NCBI GenBank assembly: GCA_008828725.1 | Contig: MEHQ01000803.1 | Coordinates: 80,372 to 144,371, forward strand | Direction of reading: 5' to 3' | Length of the DNA: 64,000 nt | Source: Saccharina japonica | Taxonomy: Eukaryota; Sar; Phaeophyceae; Laminariales; Laminariaceae | Translations under genes and position numbers: made by a program | The notes under the pieces: generated by a model | Databases searched by the model: none | Told to the model about the DNA's origin: nothing | The model's input: the letters and a program-made list of their open reading frames with translations, nothing else | Shown: in pieces, positions 10,013 to 19,695 of the stretch | Layout of the letters: every line of letters begins with the position of its first letter | How positions within the stretch are numbered: position 1 is the stretch's first letter

Positions 10013-10811
10013 TCAAGACGGGTCTATTTGTTTAAGCCGTAGATGCGGTGACGGCTGGCTATCAGGCCGTGGTGGTGGCAGTGGTGGGGTGGGTGGTGGG
10101 GTGGTTGCGTTGGTGCATACGCATGCATGTGTGCATGTTCCTCCGAAGGCCCTTTCGCCTTTAAAGGCAGAAGCTAAGACCCTTTCGTCCGTACGAACAG
10201 ACCTAGACAGCAGAGCCGTGATCACAGGTCTTCAGGTACCACGTATGTACCAGGTATCTATACATGAATACCATCACCCTTCTCTCCCTCGGCAAGATGT
10301 ACCGGTATATGATATGTACGTATATACAACTTTAAAGTAGTTGTCCATAGGTTCGGCATTTCCACAAGCTCGTCCGCTGTTTCTAATCGTTAGGAATCAC
10401 CCCAAAATGACACGTCATTAGGTACGGCTGGGCACTGGCTGGTTCAGTCAGGAACGATTACAATGCCGTCAAAGCCAGCCAGTACACTGGATTACGAAGC
10501 GAACAACGCCGAGCGTAGCTCGGCCAATCGCCCCCTCCCCCCGGCTGTGAGGGAGACCCGCTGGAGGCGCCGCCGGAGGGCGAAACAAAAAGCACGCGTT
10601 TTCGCTTGATGTCCCATTACAATCGGGGCTTAAAGCTGCATTGGCCGGGGGTACTTGCGGTCAGCGACGCAGAAAAAAAAAGGGGGGGGGAAACGTACGC
10701 AACCTGTGGCGCGATGACGTGGCGATCTTCATGTTAATAGTTTTAGCGCAGGCACAACTGTCAGTCGCTCTGGTTTATAATATTGAATGTTAGTCCATCG
10801 CTCCCACCGTT
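10013..10811. other. Non-coding, no gene recognised
   Basis: It includes GCTGGGCACTGGCTGGTTCA at about 10428. This recurs at about 25207 (GCTGGGCACTGGCTGACTCA), so part of it is a dispersed repeat (family P) that continues near 11190. A GC-rich block lies at 10500-10600. No coding signal. Confidence 0.4.
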
Positions 10812-11006
10812 GGGGCACAGGGTGGTATCATAGGCTCTCACCACCAAACAAAACACAAGAAAGAGCAGACGAACAAGGGGCACAGGGTGGTATCATAGGC
10901 TCTCACCACCAAACAAAACACAAGAAAGAGCAGACGAACAAGGGGCACAGGGTGGTATCATAGGCTCTCACCACCAAACAAAACACAAGAAAGAGCAGAC
11001 GAACAA
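10812..11006. repeat. Tandem repeat, three perfect 65-bp units
   Basis: Units start GGGGCACAGGGTGGTATCAT at 10812, 10877 and 10942 and end AGAGCAGACGAACAA. The three copies look identical by eye, indicating a recent expansion. No ORF spans it meaningfully. Confidence 0.9.
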
Positions 11007-11189
11007 AAAACATAAACGAAAAGACAATGACAAAGAAGGAACGCTCAATGTACCCGGTATCAGGTATCAGGTACTCAAAACGCACACAAGAGACCAAACA
11101 TGAAAAAACGGAAGGAAGGAGCGCGTCAAGAGGCCCAACAGCCGGGGGGTGGCGGAGAGCTCCTCTCTCATCTCTCCTCTCTCCTCTCT

Positions 11190-11345
11190 CCTCTCTCCTC
11201 TCGAAACGGGTTTCCGTACTATAATATGGCGTGTTTCTTGGACGGACGTAAGATGAAAACTACTGGCGAATATACTGGCCGGGTCAATCAGTAGACTGTT
11301 ACCGCCAGTAGATTACTACTGCCAGTGCACACTGTGCCAGTGCCC
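11190..11345 (+). repeat. Dispersed repeat family P, copy 1
   Basis: It contains CGAAACGGGTTTCCGTACTA, ATATGGCGTGTTTCTTGGAC and GGCGAATATACTGGCCGGGT, then CCAGTAGATTACTACTGCCA. All recur in the same order at 25310-25510 inside NAA10 intron 3. A short CAGTAG/CTACTG tandem forms its right end. Confidence 0.65.
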
Positions 11346-12317
11346 AGGAGCCCCATCAATAGGGTTGTGAGTTGGCTAGACTTCCCGGTTAGTTAGTAGT
11401 TGGCTGACTTTAGTTGACTAGTCGGCCAGCGCTATGTGGTCGCATTTTACACACAAAAATATGGTGAAATAGACGCTAACGACCTTCGCACCGGCACCGT
11501 CGATGGCGATGGGTTTTGATGCGCCCTGAGTTGCAGTAGGCCTTTCAGCTCTCTCTTTTTCTCTCTCCCTCTCTGGGCGAGTGGTTTCACGGTGAAATGC
11601 GCAATGCGCACACCGTACCAAAGAAGCCTTCCATGAACAAGGAAACCCAATTAGTCGGATAGTTGGCACCGCTGTAACTAATTACCCGTACTGTAATACA
11701 AGTCGAGGTCTCCTATATACCGCGGTGGCACGCGATCGAAGTATCCCACTCAGCTAGCAAAGATGAGTTTCGACCAAATCCTCGATCTCACAGCTGTTGT
11801 TTTTAATTTTTTAAATATACCGCGGTGGTGTGCCAGGAGAATATAACCGTGATAAAGTGAGACCTCGCGGTAAACCGCTATACCGTGGTACCGCGGGAAT
11901 TTTGAAATCCTTGCTACCGCGATGCACCGGGACCGCACGGAATTCAGTCGTTCCTAGTGCACAGTACTGTTATGTGTATGTACCATTTATAGTATTGCGC
12001 CTGCGGTAGTGTTGCCTACTACGGTAGCCTATTGGCCATATATGTATTAATAGTACAGTAGGAACCCTCTACGAAGTACCAAGCAGTAGCTCTAGCTCTA
12101 CCGCAGTATTAGTAACAGTTGGAGACACTGCCGTGGTGAGACATTGCACGCACTGCAGTATTTTATGGTGTGAGTGTAAGTGAGTGTACAGCAGTACTCT
12201 TTTATGTATAATATTACGTATCGAATATCGGGTTGCAGATGATGTGAGACATATTTTAGAGCGCAGAGTCCGGCTGAAAGCACACATACATGCATACATG
12301 TCACCGCGCTGTCCGCT
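11346..12317. other. Non-coding, no feature recognised
   Basis: Unassigned, with scattered CCGCGGT words and TATTAATAGT near 12045. No exon with credible splice sites was recognised. Confidence 0.35.
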
Positions 12318-12490
12318 GTGTGTGCTGTTCACATTTAAACGTTACGTATTTCTACCCGTCGACATCCAGCACATCCAGTGTCCGTGCTGAATCTTCATCC
12401 TGGAGATATAGATACAAGATCTGCGGTCACAAAACTACGACACAGAGATACTAAATCATGCATACTAGACAGCAGGAAGGAGAGTAGACC
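12318..12490 (+). repeat. Family B, copy 3
   Basis: TGTGTGCTGTTCACATTTAA, CCCGTCGACATCCAGCACAT, CCGTGCTGAATCTTCATCCT and GCGGTCACAAAACTACGACA are in family B order. Confidence 0.7.
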
Positions 12491-12806
12491 ATGCAATGTC
12501 ATGCCGTACGTTGTAGCACTGGATGCGACAAACACAACACACAAACGCCAGCAATCCACAAACATTGAAAAAGAGAGAAAAACGCAAGACAAACGGAATA
12601 AACTAAACAGATAAAATAAAAAAAATAAAAATGTAATATTGCTCGAGCGGTTGGGGTTTTGTATTGCTTCGTACAGTAGAGTATGATAGGGCTGCTGCGC
12701 GCCGCTGCTGCTGCGGACATGTCTTGTACTGTTGTGGAGGCGTGTATACCGCGGCATATAGTGCGGGGACGGCGAAAACGGACCCGGCCCCTACTTGGCG
12801 CCTATA

Positions 12807-12852
12807 TGGGTGATGACCCTTTTTTCTTTTTTTCTTTAGGGTCATCACCCAT
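12807..12852. repeat. Short perfect hairpin
   Basis: TGGGTGATGACCC and GGGTCATCACCCA are separated by a T-rich loop (TTTTTTCTTTTTTTCTTTA). The flanks also repeat (TTGGCGCC/TTGGCGCG), suggesting an inserted or slipped fold-back. Confidence 0.8.
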
Positions 12853-12944
12853 AGCTTGGCGCGGTAACCGCGGTAATGGTCGACGTCACGACAAGCAGTT
12901 TTCACCTTTTCACCGCGATAGACGTGTCGAACCGCGTGTAAAGG

Positions 12945-13140
12945 GAGCTCGACCATTTGTTATTTTCGCCCTTCTTTTCTCTTTTTCCTATGATATTAAT
13001 AATAGTCGCAACTCAGATCCGGGGTCACAAAATAGGCTCTTTTCTCTTTCTCCCTGCTCCCCGCTACGGTTCGTGTCTTGATTTGTTTTTCTCTCGAGAA
13101 GACTTGGGCCCCTTTCTTCCCTCGTCGACTCGCATCGAAT
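12945..13140 (-). mobile_element. SINE family C body without head
   Basis: Minus-strand GACGAGGGAAGAAAGGG, ACGAACCGTAGCGGGGAG, GTGACCCCGGATCTGAGTTG and GAAGGGCGAAAATAAC match the body of the full SINEs. No tRNA-like head is found beyond 13140, so it is 5'-truncated. Confidence 0.65.
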
Positions 13141-13305
13141 TGCTGTATATACGTAGCCAACAAATGTACCTACAGCAGCATACCTACAGCATACCAAATA
13201 GCTATTCATATCATATATACTGCTGTAATTGCGGCTTCAAGTCATCAAACTGACAAATATTGTAGCTCTACAAAATGGCGAGTAAAACTCTGCAGTACGT
13301 ATCTT

Positions 13306-13430
13306 ATTTGTGTGTGTGCTCCCCATTAAACCTTCCTTTCTACCTGTCGACATCCAGCACACCCAGTGTCCGTGCCGATTCTTCATCCTAAAAAGGTACC
13401 AGTTCTGCGGTCACAAAATAATACGACATG
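13306..13430 (+). repeat. Family B, copy 4
   Basis: TGTGTGTGCTCCCCATTAAA, CTGTCGACATCCAGCACACC, CCGTGCCGATTCTTCATCCT and GCGGTCACAAAATAATACGA. It lies just next to the candidate exon at 13474-13558. Confidence 0.7.
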
Positions 13431-13473
13431 ACTACGTACGTAAAATAGTCGAACGGTCTCGTGTCTCGTTCAC

Positions 13474-13558
13474 CTTCAGGAACCGGGGGAACCACGACCT
13501 CGAGCTCGTCCAGTAGAAACTGGAGATCGCCAAAGCATTTCTCCATCAGCCGTTCCAG
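13474..13558 (-). CDS. Candidate internal exon (85 nt)
   Basis: On the minus strand an acceptor TTGTCAG precedes a frame reading LERLMEKCFGDLQFLLDELE then VVVPPVPE and one leftover base. A donor GTGAAC follows. Composition is amphipathic-helix-like and unlike the surrounding AT-rich repeats. Its end phase (one base, G) joins the exon at 3618 (starts CC) to give an in-frame Ala. It is therefore a candidate upstream exon of the zinc-ribbon gene at 1531-3618, with an intron of about 9.9 kb. No homology was recognised; the link is inference. Confidence 0.4.
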
Positions 13559-14108
13559 CTGACAATAGTAGTATACGTACGCACGCACGTACGCGGTCGG
13601 CGGGAGACGACGGGTACAGCGGGATACGGCGGGCGGTTACGGCAGCACATGACGCGCACACACGACGGCACGCATTAACGCATAACACAGCAATCAATCA
13701 ATTGCCATATCAACCAATGTCATACCAGGTACAGCAGTATATACTATGGGAGGGTCATATAGCGTATGACATACACTGAGCATAAACGAATCTAAATTAT
13801 GATAGGACGAATGTGCGGTTCAGAGTTCGGTGGGCGAGCGAGTCCCATCAGCAGCAGTGATGTCGGATTACGGCTGGAAATTCTCGTGCTTAAAGTAAAT
13901 ACGCCATTTTCGGACATAAGCGATTCTTACGGGTAATAGCGGCAAAAGCAGGGGACGTTTAAGACACATCCCCGCTAGGATCAACAGGCACATACATGAA
14001 TGTGGACAACGTTTTTTTTTTCTCTTTTCGTATTTTTTTCCATTCGTTTTGATGTGATTATAACCCAATATGGGTGCTATTCATATATACTTGGCCAGCG
14101 GAGATGTT
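13559..14108. other. Non-coding, no feature recognised
   Basis: Unassigned AT-rich sequence with GTAC-rich words. No gene was recognised. Confidence 0.35.
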
Positions 14109-14596
14109 GAGGTCGACTATTCTGGAATCGGAATCTAGAACAGGATTTTTCAATACCCTCGCAGGTTTTTTCTTCAGGGGACGCTAAAAAATGTCCCCTA
14201 CAACCTTAACGAGCAATTGGTCAATTTTGGAGAGGAATCGAGTGGTATTGGCCGATATTGCAGGCTCGAAATTTCAACGGATGACCAACTGGCTCTACTT
14301 CGTTTTTTCACCCGGTTTCGATAAAATAAATCGAACTACGGTAGGCCGCCTGTTTCGTATTTTTTACCCTGTTCCTTCGATAAACAAAATAGAAACAGGG
14401 CCAGTTGGCTTGGGTTGGTCATCCGTTGAAAATTCGAGCCTGCAAAATCGGCCAATACCACTAGATTTCTCTGGAAAATTGACTGATCAATGGCTCGTTG
14501 AGATAGTAGGGGATATTGTTTAGGGTCCCCGGGAGAAAAGGCCTGTGAAAGTGTTGAAAAATCCTGTTCTGGATTCCGATCCCATGATAGTCGACC
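14109..14596. repeat. Long imperfect inverted repeat (fold-back)
   Basis: The left arm (about 14109-14300) starts AGGTCGACTATTCTGGAATC. The right arm (about 14395-14596), read in reverse complement, starts AGGTCGACTATCATGGGATC. Both arms share GAACAGGATTTTTCAA, AGTGGTATTGGCCGAT, TTGCAGGCTCGAA and TTCAACGGATGACCAAC. Arms of roughly 190 bp are separated by about 100 bp. The transcript of either strand would fold into a long hairpin. It is either a fold-back transposon or a small-RNA hairpin locus. Confidence 0.8.
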
Positions 14597-15655
14597 TGAT
14601 AAACCGTTCGAAGTTCGGACGCAGACCAGCGTGCTTGGACCTCTTCGCTATCCAAGATGCCATCGCTATGGTCGCAGCAGACCGCAGGGCCACAGCGCCA
14701 GCAAACAAATGAAAACATGAAAGGCAGGAGGAGCTGCCCAAGGAAGCAGACAATGCAGGGGTTTCCTAGGGAAATGTATGGCTTTTGTATATAGGGGGCA
14801 GGGGGCCTGCAGTAATTACCGCGGCCCATCCTTGTTACTTACCGCCAAATCAGCCTCGCCGTAAGGAGGTAATGCGGTAATCCGACATCATTGATCAGCA
14901 GTAGCAGCAGCAAAGCACTATTAATAGCGCTACAGTAAACGTATGATATACTTCAGTATACCAGCATCAGCAGCAGTGGCGGGCGGGCGAGCGGGTGAGC
15001 GAGGAGAGAGACGCGCAAATCGCTCTACGTACGTATTATTCGAACGGGCGAAAGTGTCGCTCAGGGGCAAGGTTAACGCCTTTGTTGTTTCAAGGGGGAA
15101 ACGCGTCGAAAAAACAGGACGATTTCGACAGCAGTGTCGGTTACATGAAGCAATCCGGGGTGTACCCGCGTGCAAAGAAATATCCGACACACACGCATCA
15201 TGATATAATATGATATCATGATGCTATTATTTGTACATGGTGAGCCGCAATTTCCATACTGTATCCTAGATGGTAATCCAGTGACACAGGCAAAGGCTAC
15301 TTACTGATTGTATGGACGTTGTCTTTCTGCGCGCTCCTACTTCGTACCAGTGTATATTTGTGAGATATAATACGTATTAATAGTATACATATGTCCGTAC
15401 ATATGATATGAGTGTATATGTGTGTGTATATATAGCATAGCATGTAGTGTGTATTCGGTTGAGAAGACCGCGCACCCGATCTAATTACGCATTTTACGTA
15501 ATAATAATATAGTCAACTATAAACTCGTTTGGGCTGGTCGGTGTTACTTACCTTGCCCGGTTACTTGCCCGGTGGCTACGTAACCATTTTCAAGATATGT
15601 TTTTTTCCTTTTTTTCATGTTCTGCGTTCTTCCCCGGTGGCTACGTACTACCGGT
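14597..15655. other. Non-coding, no gene recognised
   Basis: Contains CTATTAATAG at about 14917, short TA/TG repeats at 15360-15440, and no credible exon. Confidence 0.35.
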
Positions 15656-16002
15656 TTTTATTTATTTTGTCCATCCCATTTATTATCTTCGCCCTTCCTT
15701 TCTCTCTCCTTCCTGGTCGTAACTCAGATCCGGGGTCACAAAGTAGGATCTTCTCCCTCCTCCCCTACTACGGTTCTTGCCTTGCATTTTTATCGCGAGA
15801 ACGTTTCAGCTCTTTTTTCCCTCGTCGACTTGCGTCGGATTCCGCCAACCCACGCCACGAAGGCGCTCTCAGCAATTGGTTCCTTTTTATTTTTTAAATA
15901 ATTTAAAATAAAGTCAAATCTCTCACCACGGTGGGATTTGAACTCGGGTACCAATGATAGTAGCCTTTGAAGCTGACCACTACTCTACCGGGGCGACCGA
16001 CT
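15656..16002 (-). mobile_element. tRNA-derived SINE (family C), copy with a different tRNA head
   Basis: The minus-strand head begins GTCGGTCGCCCCGGTAGAGT and has an A-box TAGAGTAGTGG and a consensus B-box GAGTTCAAATCCC. The body (GACGAGGGAAAAAAGAGC, AAATGCAAGGCAAGAACC, GTGACCCCGGATCTGAGTTA) is the same as in the 5.5 kb copies. The tail is GATGGACAAAATAAATAAAA. The head sequence differs from copies 1 and 2, so the same body is attached to distinct tRNA-like promoters. Confidence 0.8.
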
Positions 16003-16261
16003 CTTTCTACGAGTAGCTGGTACGAGGAACAAACTCCTGCTGTGTACGAGTCCCTGTTCACCTTGCGACACCCCCACGATTTGATCCAGTAGCCTTCACC
16101 GCCGTATCACTGAATTACTATCTAAAATAGAGTATAGAAATCGGGGAATCTTTTATTATATGCCTTTTATTAATAGTGTAGTAGCCAATTTCCCCCCCAC
16201 TGCCCAGCGAAAAAAACGCCTGTTTTTTTCGGGCCAAAGCTCATGAGGGTCGGGGCGGGGT

Positions 16262-16395
16262 AGAGATGGCTCCCGGATTCGAAAATTGGAACCGGTACCA
16301 GTACCGCCTTCGGTGGGATTTGACCAGTACCGTCCCGGGTTCCCGCGGTACTGGGTATCCCGGGTACCCGGGTTCCCGTACGTGTATCCGGGGTT
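16262..16395 (-). repeat. GGGTACCC palindromic repeat family H, inverted copy
   Basis: It starts AGAGATGGCTCCCGGATTCG. This is the reverse complement of the CGAATCCGGGAGCCATCTCT that ends the two direct copies at 16535 and 16801. It carries CCCGGGTACCCGGGTTCCCG. Confidence 0.7.
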
Positions 16396-16534
16396 ACATG
16401 TGCATTTTGCTCCACTCTTGTGTTTGAGCGGCATGAACGGTCCTCAGGCGGGGTGGTGAGGCGTGGTGAGGCGGAAGGTGGGAGGACAAGCCTTGCGGTC
16501 GTCTCTCTCAATGACTAAAAATGCGAAAGAACGC

Positions 16535-16680
16535 GGGTACCCGGGTACCCGGGAACCCGGGTACTCGAGATACCCAGTACCGCGGGTAATAAAAATGAAA
16601 CCGGGACGGTACCGGTACCGACGGTTCCGGGTACCCGCCTCCGGGTACCCGGTTCCCACGAATCCGGGAGCCATCTCTAT
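16535..16680 (+). repeat. Family H, direct copy 1
   Basis: Starts with GGGTACCCGGGTACCCGGGA, contains CCCAGTACCGCGGGTAATAA and GTACCGACGGTTCCGGGTAC, and ends CGAATCCGGGAGCCATCTCT. Highly palindromic (KpnI- and SmaI-type sites). Confidence 0.8.
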
Positions 16681-16800
16681 TCCGCTGGTAGCTGGTAGGG
16701 GTCTCGTGTGTGTATGGCGTGTTGTGTGAAGGTAGGTAGGGTATGCTGTGCATTGTGCGCTGTGCGCTGTCTATCGGGGGCTCTGTGGAGCGTAACTAAT

Positions 16801-16949
16801 AACGGGTACCCGGGTACCCGGGAACCCGGGTACCCGGTATACCCAGTACCGCGGGTAATGAAAATGGAACCGGGACGATACCGGTACCGACGGTTCCGGG
16901 TACCCGCCTCCGGGTACCCGGTTCCCACGAATCCGGGAGCCATCTCTAG
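16801..16949 (+). repeat. Family H, direct copy 2
   Basis: Nearly identical to copy 1, 266 bp downstream: GGGTACCCGGGTACCCGGGA, then CCCAGTACCGCGGGTAATGA, then the same end. It starts right after AACTAATAAC. Confidence 0.8.
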
Positions 16950-18015
16950 GGCGGGGTCGGGGCTGGGGTTAGTAGTTAGTACCGTAGTGTTTTCAGCGTT
17001 TCTCGAAATACTCCTTCTCGTTACACTGGAACCACAAGCGGGTCAAAACCAATTCCCCGATTGCTATACTTTATCCTAGATAATAATTCAGAATTGCGGT
17101 AAAGGCGGCTCATTTGATACCAACCACATGAAATCCCGAAGGGAAACCTCAACCTTGTACTTGATAGTTTTTCGTCTGTTTTTGTGTTTTTGTCAATGCC
17201 GCTGTTCCTGGGTACCCAAATTATAATCTTTAATATAGAACGAGAACTGCACCCATGGTTCGGAGACAAATTACTTGGAATTAAAGTAGGAACCGTTTTA
17301 CAGGCTTTGAAGGCAGGCAGGCAGGTAGGCAGGCAGGCAGGCAGGCAGGAAGGATGAAGGAAGGCAGGAAGGAACGAAGGAACAACATGTGACGCATACT
17401 GACGCAGCCGCAGCAGCACCACAGACAGACATATTATTCGAACGACAACCACAGGGTGGACAGATCGTATTCTGCAAAAGATATGGAAAATGGATGCCAC
17501 CATGAATACCATCGTTGTTGGCAAAAGGCCGCAAGGGCAAGACGGACTTACGGTAGTGATAGTTGTGACAGAACTTCTCGCCTCGGATCTGAATCCTGCC
17601 GCTGTAGCCGCGCGGCGATGCGGCGATCGAACACGATAATATTCAGTAAGCACCGCAAATACTGCTGTCCTCTAATTCCAAGTAGTTTGTCCCAAAAAAA
17701 TTGGTTGCAGTTCTAGTTCTTCTGCAATTCCTGTGAGGCTCGGGGCTCACAGAATACCGCGCACGAACACTAAACATCGCATCACATCACATGGCATCAA
17801 GATCAGTCAATAATGGTCATGAGTTTCGCTCGGGATACCACTCAGCTGTTACGTCAGCACGTCAACGCTCCTGCCTGTGCTGAGAAAAGTGGTACCGTTA
17901 CTGGTACGCCAGAGAGTACCAAATACCAACCCTAACCCTTACCCCAGGTACTAACTACTTCGTCCGGGGTACCATCATATATATGTGTGTGTTCTTCACA
18001 TTATACCTGGTAGTA
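16950..18015. other. Non-coding; (GGCA)n microsatellite
   Basis: A GGCAGGCAGGCA run is at about 17312-17350. A TCTAATTCCAAGTAGTTTGT motif at 17672 belongs to short repeat family S. No exon was recognised. Confidence 0.4.
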
Positions 18016-18121
18016 ATGGGACCAAATGTCATTAGTGTCAGTCAGTGAAATTGGCAGATAATAGGTTTTTGTGTGTACCGTGTACCGTAGGTCCTATTTA
18101 CTCTGAAGGTCCCCCGTAATG
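18016..18121. mobile_element. MITE family E, diverged copy
   Basis: Starts near TAATGGGACCAAATGTCATT, contains ATAGGTTTTTGTGTGTACCG, and ends GTCCTATTTACTCTGAAGGT plus CCCCCGTAAT. The ends are family E inverted repeats. Confidence 0.55.
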
Positions 18122-18860
18122 GGGGTAAGGTGGATCAGCAGTATGTACTCTGTTGTACCTTGATACTCGATACTCGATACAGCAGATCAGAAGTGGTATA
18201 CATACCGGTACGCGTCCGCATCAGAAGTGGTATACACCGGTATGCGTCTACATCATGGTGAAGTACAAGTACGTACTCAGAGCAGCAGAGTCTAACCAAC
18301 GCCGTCAGGGTAGGCGATTGGCAATGCGAGTACTCGTCGTATATCACAACTATAGGTAGCTGTAGTGAAGTACCGGGACTAGACACACACTCATCTATAT
18401 ACATACCAGGTATATTACAACGATGCGAACCATGCACAAAACAAGCTGTCATGTTTCCACTTACCAAGGTACCAAGCTCTGCTGCTATCATATAGACGAG
18501 TCCTGCTGCTGCTATATATGTCGCTGCGTATCATACCTCGTAGCTGCGTATCCAAAAATGCGACAATAGCAGAAGAGAGGCAAAAAGCGGCAGCATCTCG
18601 AAGCCACCAAATTCAGGCAATATAATAGTCCCTATTTCTCACCCGCTTCGCGCACGTCTCCTGATCCGATCCCGTGCCAGCTTCACTCCCATCCAACCCA
18701 CCACCATCACCGTTGCTGCCGCTGCCACTTCGAGGCTCCGCAGCAGGCCGTTGTCGAGCTCGCTTCGCTACGCGTTGACGAAGGGTCACAGGCATCCTTT
18801 CCTATGGATAAACAACTCGGATTATTACGCGCAGGGATGATGAACGCCTGAAAAAAGAGG
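18122..18860. other. Non-coding, no gene recognised
   Basis: Unassigned. The 3' portion near 18613-18795 is GC-rich and could be untranslated sequence of the candidate gene at 18861-19320, but nothing decisive is seen. Confidence 0.3.
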
Positions 18861-19320
18861 TCACCCGAATCCACCGCCCACCGGCGCAAATTTCTCCTCG
18901 GCGGACTTCGAATCGGGCGCCAAAGTCTCTGGCCAGAGTCTTGTCTCCAGTACACCTAATGTGACGCCGTCAGCGATGCCAAGCAGAAGAGTCAGGCGCA
19001 GCTGCAAAACATGAACATCACCTGTCCCCCCACCAGGAATGGACGTACGTAACCGAGGGTGGTGAAGCACCCAGCAGCCTCGCTTTTATCTCGGTCAGGT
19101 GTGCGGCGCCCACGGCGCTGCCGCCGCCACCGCGAGAAGGGGTCTCACGCGCGCGTGCAACACCGTTCAGATAATCGATGGCCGCCAGTTGCACCCTCGA
19201 GTTCTGCCCGGCGCGCCGGACCTTTGTGCGCTGGCTATTCCGTTCACTACAACGCTCTCTGGTCTCTGGCGTGCTGGCGTGCAACCACGAAACGGCGATG
19301 AAAACCTCGAAAAAATCCAC
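18861..19320 (-). CDS. Weak candidate gene, divergent from NAA10
   Basis: The minus-strand frame 19320-19054 ends ETPSRGGGGSAVGAAHLTEI, KARLLGASPPS. A possible 52-nt intron (GTTACG...TTTTGCAG) would join it in phase 0 to 19001-18861, reading LRLTLLLGIADGVTLGVLE, TRLWPETLAPDSKSAEEKFA and a stop TGA. Composition is more coding-like than the surroundings, and the position, about 375 bp upstream of the NAA10 start and divergent, would suit a shared promoter. No family was recognised. The start codon and intron are uncertain, and this could be chance. Confidence 0.3.
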
Positions 19321-19695
19321 AGAGTTGATGCACGAACGATGTACCGCGGAAAGAATCCAAGACCGCTGCGCTTGCCAGATCTACGGGATTGCGCCAAGCA
19401 CAGATGGATCTCTACGCACTAGATGCAGGCGTTGTTGTCTGGGACGCGAAGCGCTGCCAATGTCGTGTAGCTGATTCTGCTATCTGTCAACCCAATGCCG
19501 TTCCCTCTCAGCTTTCGGCCCTTCAAAGAGTCAACTTATCTCTGATAGAAAACACGCCATAATGCATGGAACTCCGTGGATAGGACGAAGAAAAATAGGT
19601 TCGCTGATCGACGACACCGAGAGAAGTTGCTGCCTTGCTTGCCTCGTCTGCTGGTGCTCGCAGCTCGCGGACCTTCGCAGCAGTGCGCGTAAATA

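Noticed and set aside
10812-11006. CRISPR array
   Set aside because: 65-bp units are directly adjacent with no spacers, so this is a plain tandem repeat.
15915-16002. tRNA gene candidate
   Set aside because: A good B-box, but it is the head of a SINE copy with the common body and tail, and the acceptor stem does not close convincingly.
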